Shown here: positions 8,472-16,599 of the stretch, piece after piece
Position numbering within the stretch: the first letter of the stretch is position 1
Layout: the number at the start of each line of letters is the position of its first letter
Source of the DNA: an uncultured Bacilli bacterium
GTDB taxonomy: Bacteria > Bacillota_I > Bacilli_A > RF39 > UBA660
Assembly: GCA_934098375.1 (NCBI GenBank)
Contig: CAKOOC010000017.1
Span: 1 to 28,015 of the forward strand
Length of the DNA: 28,015 nt
Direction of reading: 5' to 3'
Notes under the pieces: generated by a model
Seen by the model: the letters and a program-made list of their open reading frames with translations, nothing else
The model's database searches: none
What the model was told of the DNA's origin: nothing
Position numbers and translations under genes: made by a program

Positions 8472-10430
8472 TTACCTACTTTCTATTTTTATTAAATTTG
8501 AATAATGTTGTTTATTATTTACATCATATAAATAAAATACTGCATAATAATCTTCACCATCATCAAAGTTATCTTCTACTAACTTCCAGTTATCAGAAAT
8601 TTCAAACTCTCCGCCAGCGTAAATTTTATTACTTTCCCAATCCATAGTAAAATTTCCTTTATCATCTGTAATTTTATATCTAGAACTTGCAAAAATAATA
8701 TGTGTATAGTCATTGATATCAATTACCATATTGTTTGGTACTATTTTTTTATCTGATGATGATAATAATATATATGAATCAAAACTTGACTTACCAGTTT
8801 TTTTATTTTTAGTAATTATGGCTTTTGCACTATCAATTTTAAAATCTTCATCTCTTTTAACAACTTCAAGAGCAACCACAGAACTATACGTAATTGTATT
8901 ATCATCTTCTAATTCTTCAATTAGCGCAATATTAAAATTATTTTGATCATCATCGGAAGTTATCTTCATTTGTCTACCTTTTAAACTTGCTAGTAATTCA
9001 TTGCCTTTTAAAGTAACATTCTTACCTCTATAAACTGGTAAATAATATCCATCACCATTAGTTTTAAAAACTACATATTCGGCTCTAGAAAAGCCCTTCA
9101 TTTCCTCATCACTTAAAGTTAATTTAAAATCATAGCTATCATTATCAAAACTAGTTTGGTTTATATTTTTACCAAAAGATGTAAATTTATAAGATTTTTC
9201 TGCACTTATCAATTTCTCATAATAATTATTAATAAAGCTATTATAGTCACTTAATTCTTTTATATTTTTATAAATATTAAAGAAAGCCTTTACATATTTA
9301 TCTTCACCATTATAAGGAAAATAAACACTTAATCCTTTCGAAGTATTATTTGTTGCCCAGTTATATAACACAGTTTTATTAAATATATCCTTAAACTCAT
9401 CAGCCTTTTCCTTATTATTATCACTTAAACCATCAATAAGATTATATAAATCAACCATATCAAAATTAGGTTCATTACTTGATGTATATGCATACTGATA
9501 CAAATTACTTCTTACTTTAGAAATTAATTCATAGTTATCATTTATATTTAACGTTTTAAAAAAAGCATTTATTTTTTCAATTAAAGAATCAATATTATTT
9601 AAATTAATAATAGAATAAGTTGAATAAGTTTGATAAAAGGCACTATTACTATTAAGTACATTTCTATAATTATTAATAAATTTAAATCCTAAATCATAAC
9701 CATCATCAGATTTTTGAACATTATTTAAAAATTTTAAAGCACTTGTACTTCCATTTAAATCCTTTAAACCCCAGGTAACTTCTTCAGAAGCAACCATATA
9801 TTCTGCATAGTTTTTGAAAACATTAGCAATTTCTATTGAACCATTTAAGCAAGTTCTAAAAAACAATGTTTCTAATTTATTTTGACTATTAAATGGAGAA
9901 TTTGCTAAAGCCTCCTGCATTTCATTCATAGTAAGTAAATCATCAGATAAATCATCTACTTCACTACCCATTATCGCTTCACCATGATTCCATAAAATCA
10001 AATCATATTTATCCGATTTATAATTTTCATAAACATAATTTAAAAAGTTAGACAAAATTTTCGGTTCTCCCATATTTTGTATTTCTTGTGTTTTTATTTT
10101 AACATAACCAGAAGAAGTAAGTTCATAAATTGATGTCTCATCTTTAGAAATATAATTATTATGCCAAACTTTTGAGCCACCTGCCATTATTACTAAATTA
10201 ACATTGTTATTTTTTAAATTCTTATAATCTACTCCCGATAGATCAGTAGTCCCAAGTCCCATTCTAGACTCTAAATCAGATCCAACCATATATACAATAA
10301 CCGTTCTTGTTGTATCTTTAGTTTCTAAATTATTATTTGGTTTAATTAAATAAATTGTACATAACATTATAATTAATACTAATAAACCAATAATAACATA
10401 ATAAAATACCCTATTTTTCTTATTTTCCAT
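8472..10430 (-). CDS. Membrane-anchored clostripain-like cysteine peptidase (C11)
   Basis: Clostripain-type peptidases (clan CD) cut after basic residues, often activate themselves, and act outside the cell. This 652-residue protein has an uncleaved N-terminal anchor (hydrophobic 9-29) and then the C11 fold. Signs of the fold are the first strand T-V-I-V-Y-M-V-G-S-D-L-E-S (43-55), His149 in L-W-N-H-G, and Cys194 in F-F-R-T-C-L-N-G-S-I-E. Residues about 480-652 form a C-terminal beta domain. The His/Cys dyad is intact. The usual D-A-C is R-T-C here, so Asp192 is replaced by Arg/Thr, which may change substrate choice. It lies 63 bases after the HELLH protease gene and five bases before the zinc-ribbon gene, probably in one unit; a weak TATAAT lies in the 63-base gap. 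Confidence 0.85.
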   Translation of the reverse strand: MENKKNRVFYYVIIGLLVLIIMLCTIYLIKPNNNLETKDTTRTVIVYMVGSDLESRMGLGTTDLSGVDYKNLKNNNVNLVIMAGGSKVWHNNYISKDETSIYELTSSGYVKIKTQEIQNMGEPKILSNFLNYVYENYKSDKYDLILWNHGEAIMGSEVDDLSDDLLTMNEMQEALANSPFNSQNKLETLFFRTCLNGSIEIANVFKNYAEYMVASEEVTWGLKDLNGSTSALKFLNNVQKSDDGYDLGFKFINNYRNVLNSNSAFYQTYSTYSIINLNNIDSLIEKINAFFKTLNINDNYELISKVRSNLYQYAYTSSNEPNFDMVDLYNLIDGLSDNNKEKADEFKDIFNKTVLYNWATNNTSKGLSVYFPYNGEDKYVKAFFNIYKNIKELSDYNSFINNYYEKLISAEKSYKFTSFGKNINQTSFDNDSYDFKLTLSDEEMKGFSRAEYVVFKTNGDGYYLPVYRGKNVTLKGNELLASLKGRQMKITSDDDQNNFNIALIEELEDDNTITYSSVVALEVVKRDEDFKIDSAKAIITKNKKTGKSSFDSYILLSSSDKKIVPNNMVIDINDYTHIIFASSRYKITDDKGNFTMDWESNKIYAGGEFEISDNWKLVEDNFDDGEDYYAVFYLYDVNNKQHYSNLIKIESR

Positions 10431-10493
10431 AAATCCTCTTTATTATAAACTATAACTTCTAAAAGCTAATTTTTCTTTATATTTTTGAGCAAC

Positions 10494-11402
10494 TTAATTT
10501 ATATCTATTTTTTGTGCTTCCCTAATAAGCATGCTTCTTACACCATTATCGTTAGTAATATATTTAAAATTACCTTTTAATGATTCTCCCATAATATATT
10601 GAAGCTGCTCTTCCGTATACATTGTATATTTCATTTTTGTATCAAAATAAGCCTTATTTATTAAACCAATTACATTCATTTCTTGAAAATAATCAAAATC
10701 AATAGCTTTCTTCTCGCCCCTATTTAATATACTATGTCCATAATATCTTAACATATTTTTTTGAATACTACTAAAAAGCATATTGAATTCATTATCCGTC
10801 CATCCTAAATAAACTGATAAAAATGTATCATAATCTATCGAAACATTTTTCTTTCCGCTAGCATCCATTTTTAAAGTTGAAAAAGTATTAATAATAGTTT
10901 CAAGCAAATATGTATTATTAAAATCATAACTTTCAAATAGATAATTATTTTCTCCAAAAATATCATTTAAAAGTCCGTCGAGTTTTCTAAAAAAGTTAAA
11001 AGAAGGTGCATAAAATCGATTAATTGAACTGGTAGCACTTTGTTTTGATATTTTACTAGCTAAGTAGTCTGTAAGTCCCTCATTAAATATAAAATCACGT
11101 CTATCATTAACGTTTTTTTGAATTCCATTTAATATACGATGGCCATTGTAAAAAGAAGAAGAAAAATCATGTAAAAGTTCATGAATAACCGTGTGTTCAT
11201 CAGCACCAGGTGATAAATAATTTTTACCATTTCTATTAAAACCTTCTAAAAAGCCATCATAACTTTTACCATAAGCAGCCATAAATTCTTCAGACGTAGA
11301 AAATGTAACTACGTTTCTAAGCTTATTTTCAACCGTTTTTGGCCTCATATAATTCATCAAAAAAGAATTAGTCATTAATCTATAACATTCCATTTTTTCC
11401 AT
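10494..11402 (-). CDS. HExxH zinc metalloprotease-like protein
   Basis: The 302-residue protein has a clear metalloprotease motif: H-E-L-L-H at 74-78 and, about 30 residues on, N-E-G-L-T-D (107-112). E108 or D112 could serve as the third zinc ligand, as in gluzincins. No signal peptide or membrane helix is visible, so it may be cytoplasmic or exported by another route. The rest is helical and unrecognised. The start ATG has AGGTGA six bases upstream. It is the first gene of a leftward group with the C11 protease and the zinc-ribbon protein, and divergent from the Asn-rich membrane protein. Proteolytic activity is inferred from the motif only. Confidence 0.75.
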   Translation of the reverse strand: MEKMECYRLMTNSFLMNYMRPKTVENKLRNVVTFSTSEEFMAAYGKSYDGFLEGFNRNGKNYLSPGADEHTVIHELLHDFSSSFYNGHRILNGIQKNVNDRRDFIFNEGLTDYLASKISKQSATSSINRFYAPSFNFFRKLDGLLNDIFGENNYLFESYDFNNTYLLETIINTFSTLKMDASGKKNVSIDYDTFLSVYLGWTDNEFNMLFSSIQKNMLRYYGHSILNRGEKKAIDFDYFQEMNVIGLINKAYFDTKMKYTMYTEEQLQYIMGESLKGNFKYITNDNGVRSMLIREAQKIDIN

Positions 11403-11564
11403 TGTTATTCACCTGCTATCAAAAAATAATAAATAATTTAGCTAGTCTATTATTAAAATAATCTAAAATTAAACCTCTATAGAAAAACTCCACTCTACTA
11501 TTTATCAAAATTATAATAACATAATTAAATAAAAAATAAAAGAAGGCCGAAGACATCATTTTTA

Positions 11565-11594
11565 TTTACAGCATACCTAATTTTATATTATAAT
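11565..11594 (+). promoter_or_regulatory. Promoter of the Asn-rich membrane protein
   Basis: TTTACA, 18-base spacer, then TATAAT. Transcription should begin near 11601, which rules out the ATG at 11595 as a start and leaves ATG 11619 with AGGA nine bases before it. Confidence 0.65.
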
Positions 11595-11618
11595 ATGAGC
11601 AGAATAGGAATGGTAAAA

Positions 11619-12692
11619 ATGAATGAAAATAATAATTCAAATAATAATTTAACAAATGAAAATAACTTAGGTAATAACATAAATACCAATAACGATACGA
11701 TGCCTAAATTAGCAAATGAAAATGAAATATCAAAGGAAAGCACTACGCAAGTTAAACCTGTAGTGGAAGAAAATAAAACAAACATCATAAACTCTCCTGC
11801 ACCTATAGAAAATACTCCTAGCACACAGCCAGTAAACACTAATGCTATTAATGAAAATAATAATCAAATTAATCAAGGGATAGAAAATAATAATCCCCCT
11901 ATAAATGTTCCACAGGAAACAGTCACAATTAGTCAAAATACTAATCCCGCTTCTGTAAATAATGTACCTAATAATAATACAAGCACCACTCCAAATCAAA
12001 ATTTACAACCAGCTAATAATTTTGATCAAAAAGCCCATAATAGAAATAATTATTTAATAATTACGATTGTTGTGTTAGCAGTTATTGCATTTATCTTATT
12101 ATTTCTAATTTTAATAAAAAACAATATAAAAAACATAATAAATAACAACTTTGATAATAGGACTAATTTCACTACTACTGCAAAGGCTGCACCTACTACT
12201 ACCACTACAACTAAGAATATTAACAAAACTACAAGTTATAAAGGATTCGACTTTTTAAATATGAATAATTACATATATGAAATTGACGATAACTTAGATG
12301 CACTATATATTGCTAGTAACAAAATAGTAATTTTTTTAGATGTTTTCTCTGGCAGCTTAAATGACGTAAATGCCGAATTAAGCTTTATACAAAAAAGCTA
12401 TGAAGAAAAAGGATATGAAGTAGTATCAAGTGAAAAAACAACTATAGATAATCAAGAAATAATTTTACTTAAAATTAAAAATGCTGCAGATTGTATTTAT
12501 CAATTCTATACTACTTCAAGTAATAGTAATTATATTTTTCAAGTGACTGTTGCCAACGCATCATATACTTTTGATGATAATATATTAAATGAAGCCATTA
12601 AAGTCGTTAATAATAACACTTATAAAGGAAACTTCTCTGATTATAAATCTGATTTTTCTAAAAATCTTGATTCATTAATAAAAAATAATTAA
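11619..12692 (+). CDS. Single-pass membrane protein with Asn-rich cytoplasmic tail and outer domain
   Basis: I do not recognise a family. From the chosen start the product has about 357 residues: a long low-complexity N-terminus rich in Asn/Thr/Pro (1-140, probably disordered), one membrane helix (145-166), a Thr-rich linker (about 185-205), and a small outer alpha/beta domain (210-357) resembling PsbP/DcrB-like folds. The layout mirrors the zinc-ribbon protein at 7564-8466: inner tail, helix, Thr linker, outer domain. Both may belong to the same type of envelope sensor or assembly factor. The longer reading from 11595 is rejected because it starts at the promoter's -10 box. It is monocistronic, with its own promoter and terminator. 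Confidence 0.75.
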   Translation: MNENNNSNNNLTNENNLGNNINTNNDTMPKLANENEISKESTTQVKPVVEENKTNIINSPAPIENTPSTQPVNTNAINENNNQINQGIENNNPPINVPQETVTISQNTNPASVNNVPNNNTSTTPNQNLQPANNFDQKAHNRNNYLIITIVVLAVIAFILLFLILIKNNIKNIINNNFDNRTNFTTTAKAAPTTTTTTKNINKTTSYKGFDFLNMNNYIYEIDDNLDALYIASNKIVIFLDVFSGSLNDVNAELSFIQKSYEEKGYEVVSSEKTTIDNQEIILLKIKNAADCIYQFYTTSSNSNYIFQVTVANASYTFDDNILNEAIKVVNNNTYKGNFSDYKSDFSKNLDSLIKNN

Positions 12693-12698
12693 TCTAAA

Positions 12699-12733
12699 TA
12701 AAAAAGCATAAATTAAGTTTTATGCCTTTTTTA
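12699..12733 (+). terminator. Rho-independent terminator
   Basis: AAAAAAGCATAAA, short loop, TTTATGCCTTTTTT. It follows the stop of the Asn-rich protein by about seven bases. Confidence 0.85.
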
Positions 12734-12785
12734 TTGGCTTTTATTAATCAGAATTTTTCTAAGTAGTTTTAATTATACCAAATTC

Positions 12786-12817
12786 CCCTATTTAGAATAA
12801 AATACTCTAGGGAGGTG
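12786..12817 (+). promoter_or_regulatory. Possible hairpin over the ribosome site of the binding-protein gene
   Basis: CCCTA (12786-12790) can pair with TAGGG (12808-12812), whose last three bases begin the GGGAGGTG ribosome site. The stem is only five pairs, so translational control is merely possible. The same GGAGGTG, five bases before TTG 12823, fixes that start. Confidence 0.3.
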
Positions 12818-12822
12818 TAATT

Positions 12823-13797
12823 TTGAAAAAAATTACTTATATTTTAATAGGTGTAATTATCTTATTTTCTATAATTATAGGTATATTAAATAAAAATGAA
12901 AATAGCAATGATAAATACGATACTATTAAAGTTGCTGAAGTAACACACAGTGCTTTTTATACCCCGTTTTATGTAGCTATCGAAAAAGGATATTTTCAAA
13001 ATAACAATATTGATATTGATTTAATTTTAACAAGTGGTGCTAATAACGTTGTTGCCGCTGTATTATCTAATGATGTTAACATTGGCTTATGTGGTCCCGA
13101 AGCAACAATCTATGTTTATAATGAAGGTGAAAAAGATTACGTAAAAACATTTGCTGGTTTAACAAAAAGAGATGGTCAGTTTATTATTTCACGAAATAAA
13201 ATTGATAATTTCACTTTAAATGATTTAAAAAATAAAGAAGTCCTTGCTGGTCGTGCTGGTGGCATGCCAATTATCAATTTTGAAAACGCTTTAAAAAACG
13301 AAAATATTAAAGATGTTAACATTAATAGTTCCGTAGATTTTGCTAATTTAACTAGTGCTTTTATAAGTGGTATGGGAGATTTTGTTAATCTTTTTGAACC
13401 CAATGCTACTAAGTTAGAATCTTTAGGATATGGTTATGTGGTAGCGAGTGTAGGTGCTTATAGCGGTGAAGTTCCTTATACAGCATTTAATGCTAGAACA
13501 AGCTACATAGAAAATAATAAAGAACTTATTAATCGATTTAAAAGCGCTATTAATGAAGGTTTAAAATACACTTTAAGCACAGATAGTAAAACTTTAGCCA
13601 AAGATATTTTAAAACAATTTCCTGATACTTCTTTAAATGATTTAGAAAAAATAATTGATCGATATAAAAATGCCGATTCATGGCTTTCAAATACTTTAAT
13701 AACTGAAAAAATGTTTAATAATTTAGAAGATATGATGATCGATGCTAAATTATTAGATAAATATGTTTCTTTTAATGATTTAATTATTAATGAATAA
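12823..13797 (+). CDS. ABC transporter substrate-binding protein, SsuA/NMT1-like
   Basis: Family members bind nitrate, sulfonates, taurine or thiamine precursors outside the cell and deliver them to an SsuBC-type transporter. The 324-residue product shows the typical opening: V-A-E-V-T-H-S-A-F-Y-T-P-F-Y-V-A-I-E-K-G-Y-F, then S-N-D-V-N-I-G-L-C-G-P-E-A and G-R-A-G-G-M-P-I. The start is TTG with an excellent GGAGGTG. The N-terminus is a hydrophobic helix (5-22) with no lipobox Cys, so it is probably a membrane anchor rather than a lipoprotein, which is unusual for a Gram-positive binding protein. The gene overlaps the ATPase gene by eight bases. Because that ATPase is truncated and no permease follows, the system may be inactive here. 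The ligand is unknown. Confidence 0.85.
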   Translation: MKKITYILIGVIILFSIIIGILNKNENSNDKYDTIKVAEVTHSAFYTPFYVAIEKGYFQNNNIDIDLILTSGANNVVAAVLSNDVNIGLCGPEATIYVYNEGEKDYVKTFAGLTKRDGQFIISRNKIDNFTLNDLKNKEVLAGRAGGMPIINFENALKNENIKDVNINSSVDFANLTSAFISGMGDFVNLFEPNATKLESLGYGYVVASVGAYSGEVPYTAFNARTSYIENNKELINRFKSAINEGLKYTLSTDSKTLAKDILKQFPDTSLNDLEKIIDRYKNADSWLSNTLITEKMFNNLEDMMIDAKLLDKYVSFNDLIINE

Positions 13798-14209
13798 TAA
13801 TGTCCTAGAAATTAATCACATTTCTAAAAATTATCACACCCCTAATGGAGAAATAGAAGCTATTAAAGATGTTTCTTTTAACTGTCATAAAGGAGAAATC
13901 ATTGGCATTGTCGGTTCTTCTGGCTGCGGTAAGTCTACTCTTTTAAATATTTTAGATGGTTTAGATAAGGAAACAAGTGGAAGCATTAATACCCATGATT
14001 TAAAAACCGCATATATGCTTCAAAATGACGCATTACTTCCATGGTTAACTGTTTTAGATAACGCTTGCATCGGTTTAAAACTAAGTCATCAAAAAACAGA
14101 AGAAACTGTCAAATATGTAAAATCATTATTATCATCTTTCGGTTTAGAAAAATTCATGAATGTTTATCCTAGCAACTTATCTGGTGGTATGAAACAAAGA
14201 GTTGGATGA
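13790..14209 (+). pseudogene. Truncated ABC transporter ATPase (SsuB/TauB-like)
   Basis: The product has only 139 residues, where about 240-260 are normal. Walker A (G-S-S-G-C-G-K-S-T, 42-50), the Q-loop (Gln78) and the signature L-S-G-G-M (130-134) are present. The frame then ends at R-V-G-stop, exactly where intact proteins read R-V-A-L-x-R-T-L and go on to Walker B, the D-loop and the H-loop. Without Walker B it cannot hydrolyse ATP. It overlaps the binding-protein gene and would be translationally coupled. No permease or remaining ATPase half is seen downstream, so the cassette has been cut by insertion or deletion. A sequencing error alone would not explain it, since no other frame continues the protein. 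Confidence 0.85.
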
Positions 14210-14284
14210 ATATAGTATAGACACAGGTAATAATTAAGGAAAGTTGCTTATAGCCCATAAAATAAGGAAAAGAGGTAAAATATA

Positions 14285-14500
14285 TTGTTAGATAATAATA
14301 CGGAAAAAGTAATTGATTTATTAGATATGTATGATAATTTAAGTAATACCCGCAAAATAAGATTAGCAATATATCTATTAGAAAATGAAAATTTTGATAT
14401 TAATTTTAATATTAAAGATATGATTATACTATTAAAAGAAGTTTTAAATAAGCTTGATCCAAGTTATAGTAAAACTATTATTAATTTTGCTAACATATAA
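14285..14500 (+). CDS. Small helical protein (71 aa), unknown
   Basis: Unrecognised. It begins at TTG with AGAGGT about seven bases upstream and encodes 71 residues predicted as amphipathic helices, with no Cys and no membrane segment. It begins 75 bases after the truncated ATPase. It converges with the 34-aa peptide gene and overlaps its end by 11 bases. It could be an immunity or regulator protein for that peptide, but only the position suggests this; it could also be a chance ORF. Confidence 0.45.
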   Translation: MLDNNTEKVIDLLDMYDNLSNTRKIRLAIYLLENENFDINFNIKDMIILLKEVLNKLDPSYSKTIINFANI

Positions 14501-14594
14501 CCGACTTTTTGTCCATCAACAGTAATTCTATACAACCACCTTTAACTGTTGTAAGTTCTTTAATTTCATTTTCCTTTAATTTAAACTCTTTCAT
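14490..14594 (-). CDS. 34-aa peptide precursor with double-glycine leader
   Basis: This short gene has a near-perfect ribosome site (AAGGAGG, five bases before the ATG at 14594) and begins 14 bases after the stop of the ADP-ribosyltransferase gene, so it is probably in that operon. The leader matches the class processed by C39-peptidase ABC exporters: relative to the cut, Glu at -8, Leu at -7, Val at -4, Gly at -2 and -1 (K-E-L-T-T-V-K-G-G). The predicted core is 14 residues, C-I-E-L-L-L-M-D-K-K-S-V-I-C, with a Cys at each end, which would allow a disulfide or other macrocycle. Such short cores are typical of competence-type signals or small bacteriocins. No exporter or maturation enzyme lies in the window. 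The leader match is direct; export and ring closure are inference. Confidence 0.6.
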   Translation of the reverse strand: MKEFKLKENEIKELTTVKGGCIELLLMDKKSVIC

Positions 14595-14608
14595 TTTTTC
14601 CTCCTTAA

Positions 14609-16594
14609 TTACATTGACATACCATGTTCCATTTCTTCTTCCATTTGTTGTTGCTTAATTTGTTGTTGTCTTTTTTGTTGTTGAAATATATCGTTAAGAT
14701 TGGGAACTTGTTTTTGACCCAAACCCATTTGTTGAGTTCTTTGTTGGAATTGAGCTCGTCTTAAATCTTGTCTTTGTTTCATCAATTCTTCTTTTTTATT
14801 ACTTGCCCAGGGTGTTTGTGCTTGCCTTTGAAATGCCTTGCCTGTAACAATATCTACCACTTCTTGCCTTATATAAGGTCTTTTTACAGGAGTGTTTTTT
14901 TGTGCAATATTGTCAGTAAACATATATTCATCAGTTCCTTTCACTTTGCCACTAGATTTTTGATACATATCTTGTTTCAATAAATCTACTTTTTTTGTTA
15001 TTGATTTTTTTCTTTCAACAATTCTATCTAATAGCATTTCGGCTTCTTGTGGTGTTTTTGTTTTACTAGAAGCATATTTTCTAAACATTTCACGATATTG
15101 TTCGTCAGGAATCTGTGCCAGTCTTGCAGCACGATAATTTAATCCTTCTAACACTTTATAAGATATTTCGCCACTTGCTATTTTTTTAAATATTGTTGCA
15201 TATATTGTTTCGCTTTCGCCATATTCTTCATTATAGTTTTGAGAGAATAACATATCATCAGTCGCATCTTTATCAATATATCTAAATGATTGTTCTTTAT
15301 CTATTCCTCTTAAATTTCCATTAATATCAATAACAAAGTTTTTAGCATGAGCATCATAATTACATAAACAATAATCAACTAAATATTCATCTAATATTTG
15401 ACTTAATAATTTAGGATCAAGTTTCCCATCGTTACCATAAAAGTAGCGATGAAACTGTCTAGTCGCATCCTTATCTACTTCGACTTTTTCTTGTATTGCA
15501 CCAAATGTTCCGTTGATATTAACAGTATTACATTTAACGGCTCTGACAGGATTTATAATTCTTTGCACATTATATGCTGCTTCTTGAATATATGCACGAT
15601 AAGGTTTTGCAACTTTGTCTTTTGATTCGGCAGGTTTAAAATAATATTTTTCAACACCTTCAGGAGATTGAATAGCAAACATTCTTCCCGTATTACCAAT
15701 ATGTATTTCCTGCATTCTACTGCCTTTATCTAATTGTATTTGTCCTTGTGATAATGCTTGAGAATTTTGCTTTTGAAGTTCTATATCAATTCTATTAAAT
15801 TGTGATTTAAGATAACCTGAACAAAACTTTTTAAATTCCATAATTTCTTTTTCAATTAGTGTAGTTGGCTGACCATTTTTTAGTGCTTCAGTTAATTTAA
15901 TTAAGTTTTGTCTATATTGCTCAAATCTTGATGCTAGAGCATCTAATGACATATATGTAGCAGATTTATAACTTGGAGCTATTAATTTCGCTTTTCTGCA
16001 AGTTAAATCTTGTAATTTGCTTAATCTTCTTTGTGTTTCCCTAGACAAACTATCCGACATACCTGATGTCTTTAAATAATCAGGAAATTTCATTTCTTGT
16101 AATGTTTGATATTCGCATGGAAGAAATAATATTTCTTTTTCCTCTAAATCGCCACCTTTTGATGCAGGAATAAAAGATTCTAAATCTATCCACGCAACTT
16201 GCGAAGGTTCAATTTCTACTAATACATCATTACTTATATTACCATTATTTATACCGTCCATAAAAGAAAGAGCAGTGTCCATACTCTCACTTGTTGAAGC
16301 AAAGTATGAATGATTACTATTTTTTCTAACTCCACGAAATAATTGTTGTTGGTATTCTTTGCGACCATTCAATACATAGTTTTTTTGTATTGCTTCATAC
16401 AATTTTGTTATTGTTTCTATTGCTTTTTTAAATTCTTCAGGAGTTTTTGGATACGCTTTCGCATTTGGATTAAATCTTCTCTCACGATTTGTTATGCCTT
16501 CATTTAAAAACATATTTATATATTTAAAAGAATTCCATTTATAATCAAGTAAAGATTGATATTCGTCCATACTCCATAATAAGTCATAATTCAT
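14609..16594 (-). CDS. ADP-ribosyltransferase + kinase-like fusion protein
   Basis: The 661-residue protein has an N-terminal R-S-E type ADP-ribosyltransferase domain (about 55-165): Arg87 in L-F-R-G, the S-T-S motif at 100-102 in Y-F-A-S-T-S-E-S, and E-x-E at 152-154 in E-E-K-E-I-L-F-L-P. These are the NAD-binding and catalytic residues of VIP2/C3-like toxins. A helical linker leads to a kinase-like domain (about 295-500) with Lys320 in Y-Y-F-K-P, a possible helix-C Glu338, the catalytic-loop pattern D414-x-H416-x-x-N419 and a metal-site Asp432 in G-I-D-K-E-Q. This arrangement resembles HipA/PI-kinase-like folds. The tail (590-661) is Gln-rich coiled coil ending in Met. No signal peptide is seen. 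It starts five bases after the NTase-PHP gene. Both domains look intact; the targets are unknown. Confidence 0.75.
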   Translation of the reverse strand: MNYDLLWSMDEYQSLLDYKWNSFKYINMFLNEGITNRERRFNPNAKAYPKTPEEFKKAIETITKLYEAIQKNYVLNGRKEYQQQLFRGVRKNSNHSYFASTSESMDTALSFMDGINNGNISNDVLVEIEPSQVAWIDLESFIPASKGGDLEEKEILFLPCEYQTLQEMKFPDYLKTSGMSDSLSRETQRRLSKLQDLTCRKAKLIAPSYKSATYMSLDALASRFEQYRQNLIKLTEALKNGQPTTLIEKEIMEFKKFCSGYLKSQFNRIDIELQKQNSQALSQGQIQLDKGSRMQEIHIGNTGRMFAIQSPEGVEKYYFKPAESKDKVAKPYRAYIQEAAYNVQRIINPVRAVKCNTVNINGTFGAIQEKVEVDKDATRQFHRYFYGNDGKLDPKLLSQILDEYLVDYCLCNYDAHAKNFVIDINGNLRGIDKEQSFRYIDKDATDDMLFSQNYNEEYGESETIYATIFKKIASGEISYKVLEGLNYRAARLAQIPDEQYREMFRKYASSKTKTPQEAEMLLDRIVERKKSITKKVDLLKQDMYQKSSGKVKGTDEYMFTDNIAQKNTPVKRPYIRQEVVDIVTGKAFQRQAQTPWASNKKEELMKQRQDLRRAQFQQRTQQMGLGQKQVPNLNDIFQQQKRQQQIKQQQMEEEMEHGMSM

Positions 16595-16599
16595 AATTA

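Noticed and set aside
11588..11999. Two minus-strand frames (83 and 89 aa) opposite the Asn-rich protein
   Set aside because: Hydrophobic-looking only because they are antisense to Asn/Thr codons; they cover the mapped promoter and have no ribosome site.
12734..12822. Possible riboswitch (THI-box or similar) before the SsuA/NMT1-like gene
   Set aside because: No conserved riboswitch core is visible; only a five-pair stem touching the ribosome site.
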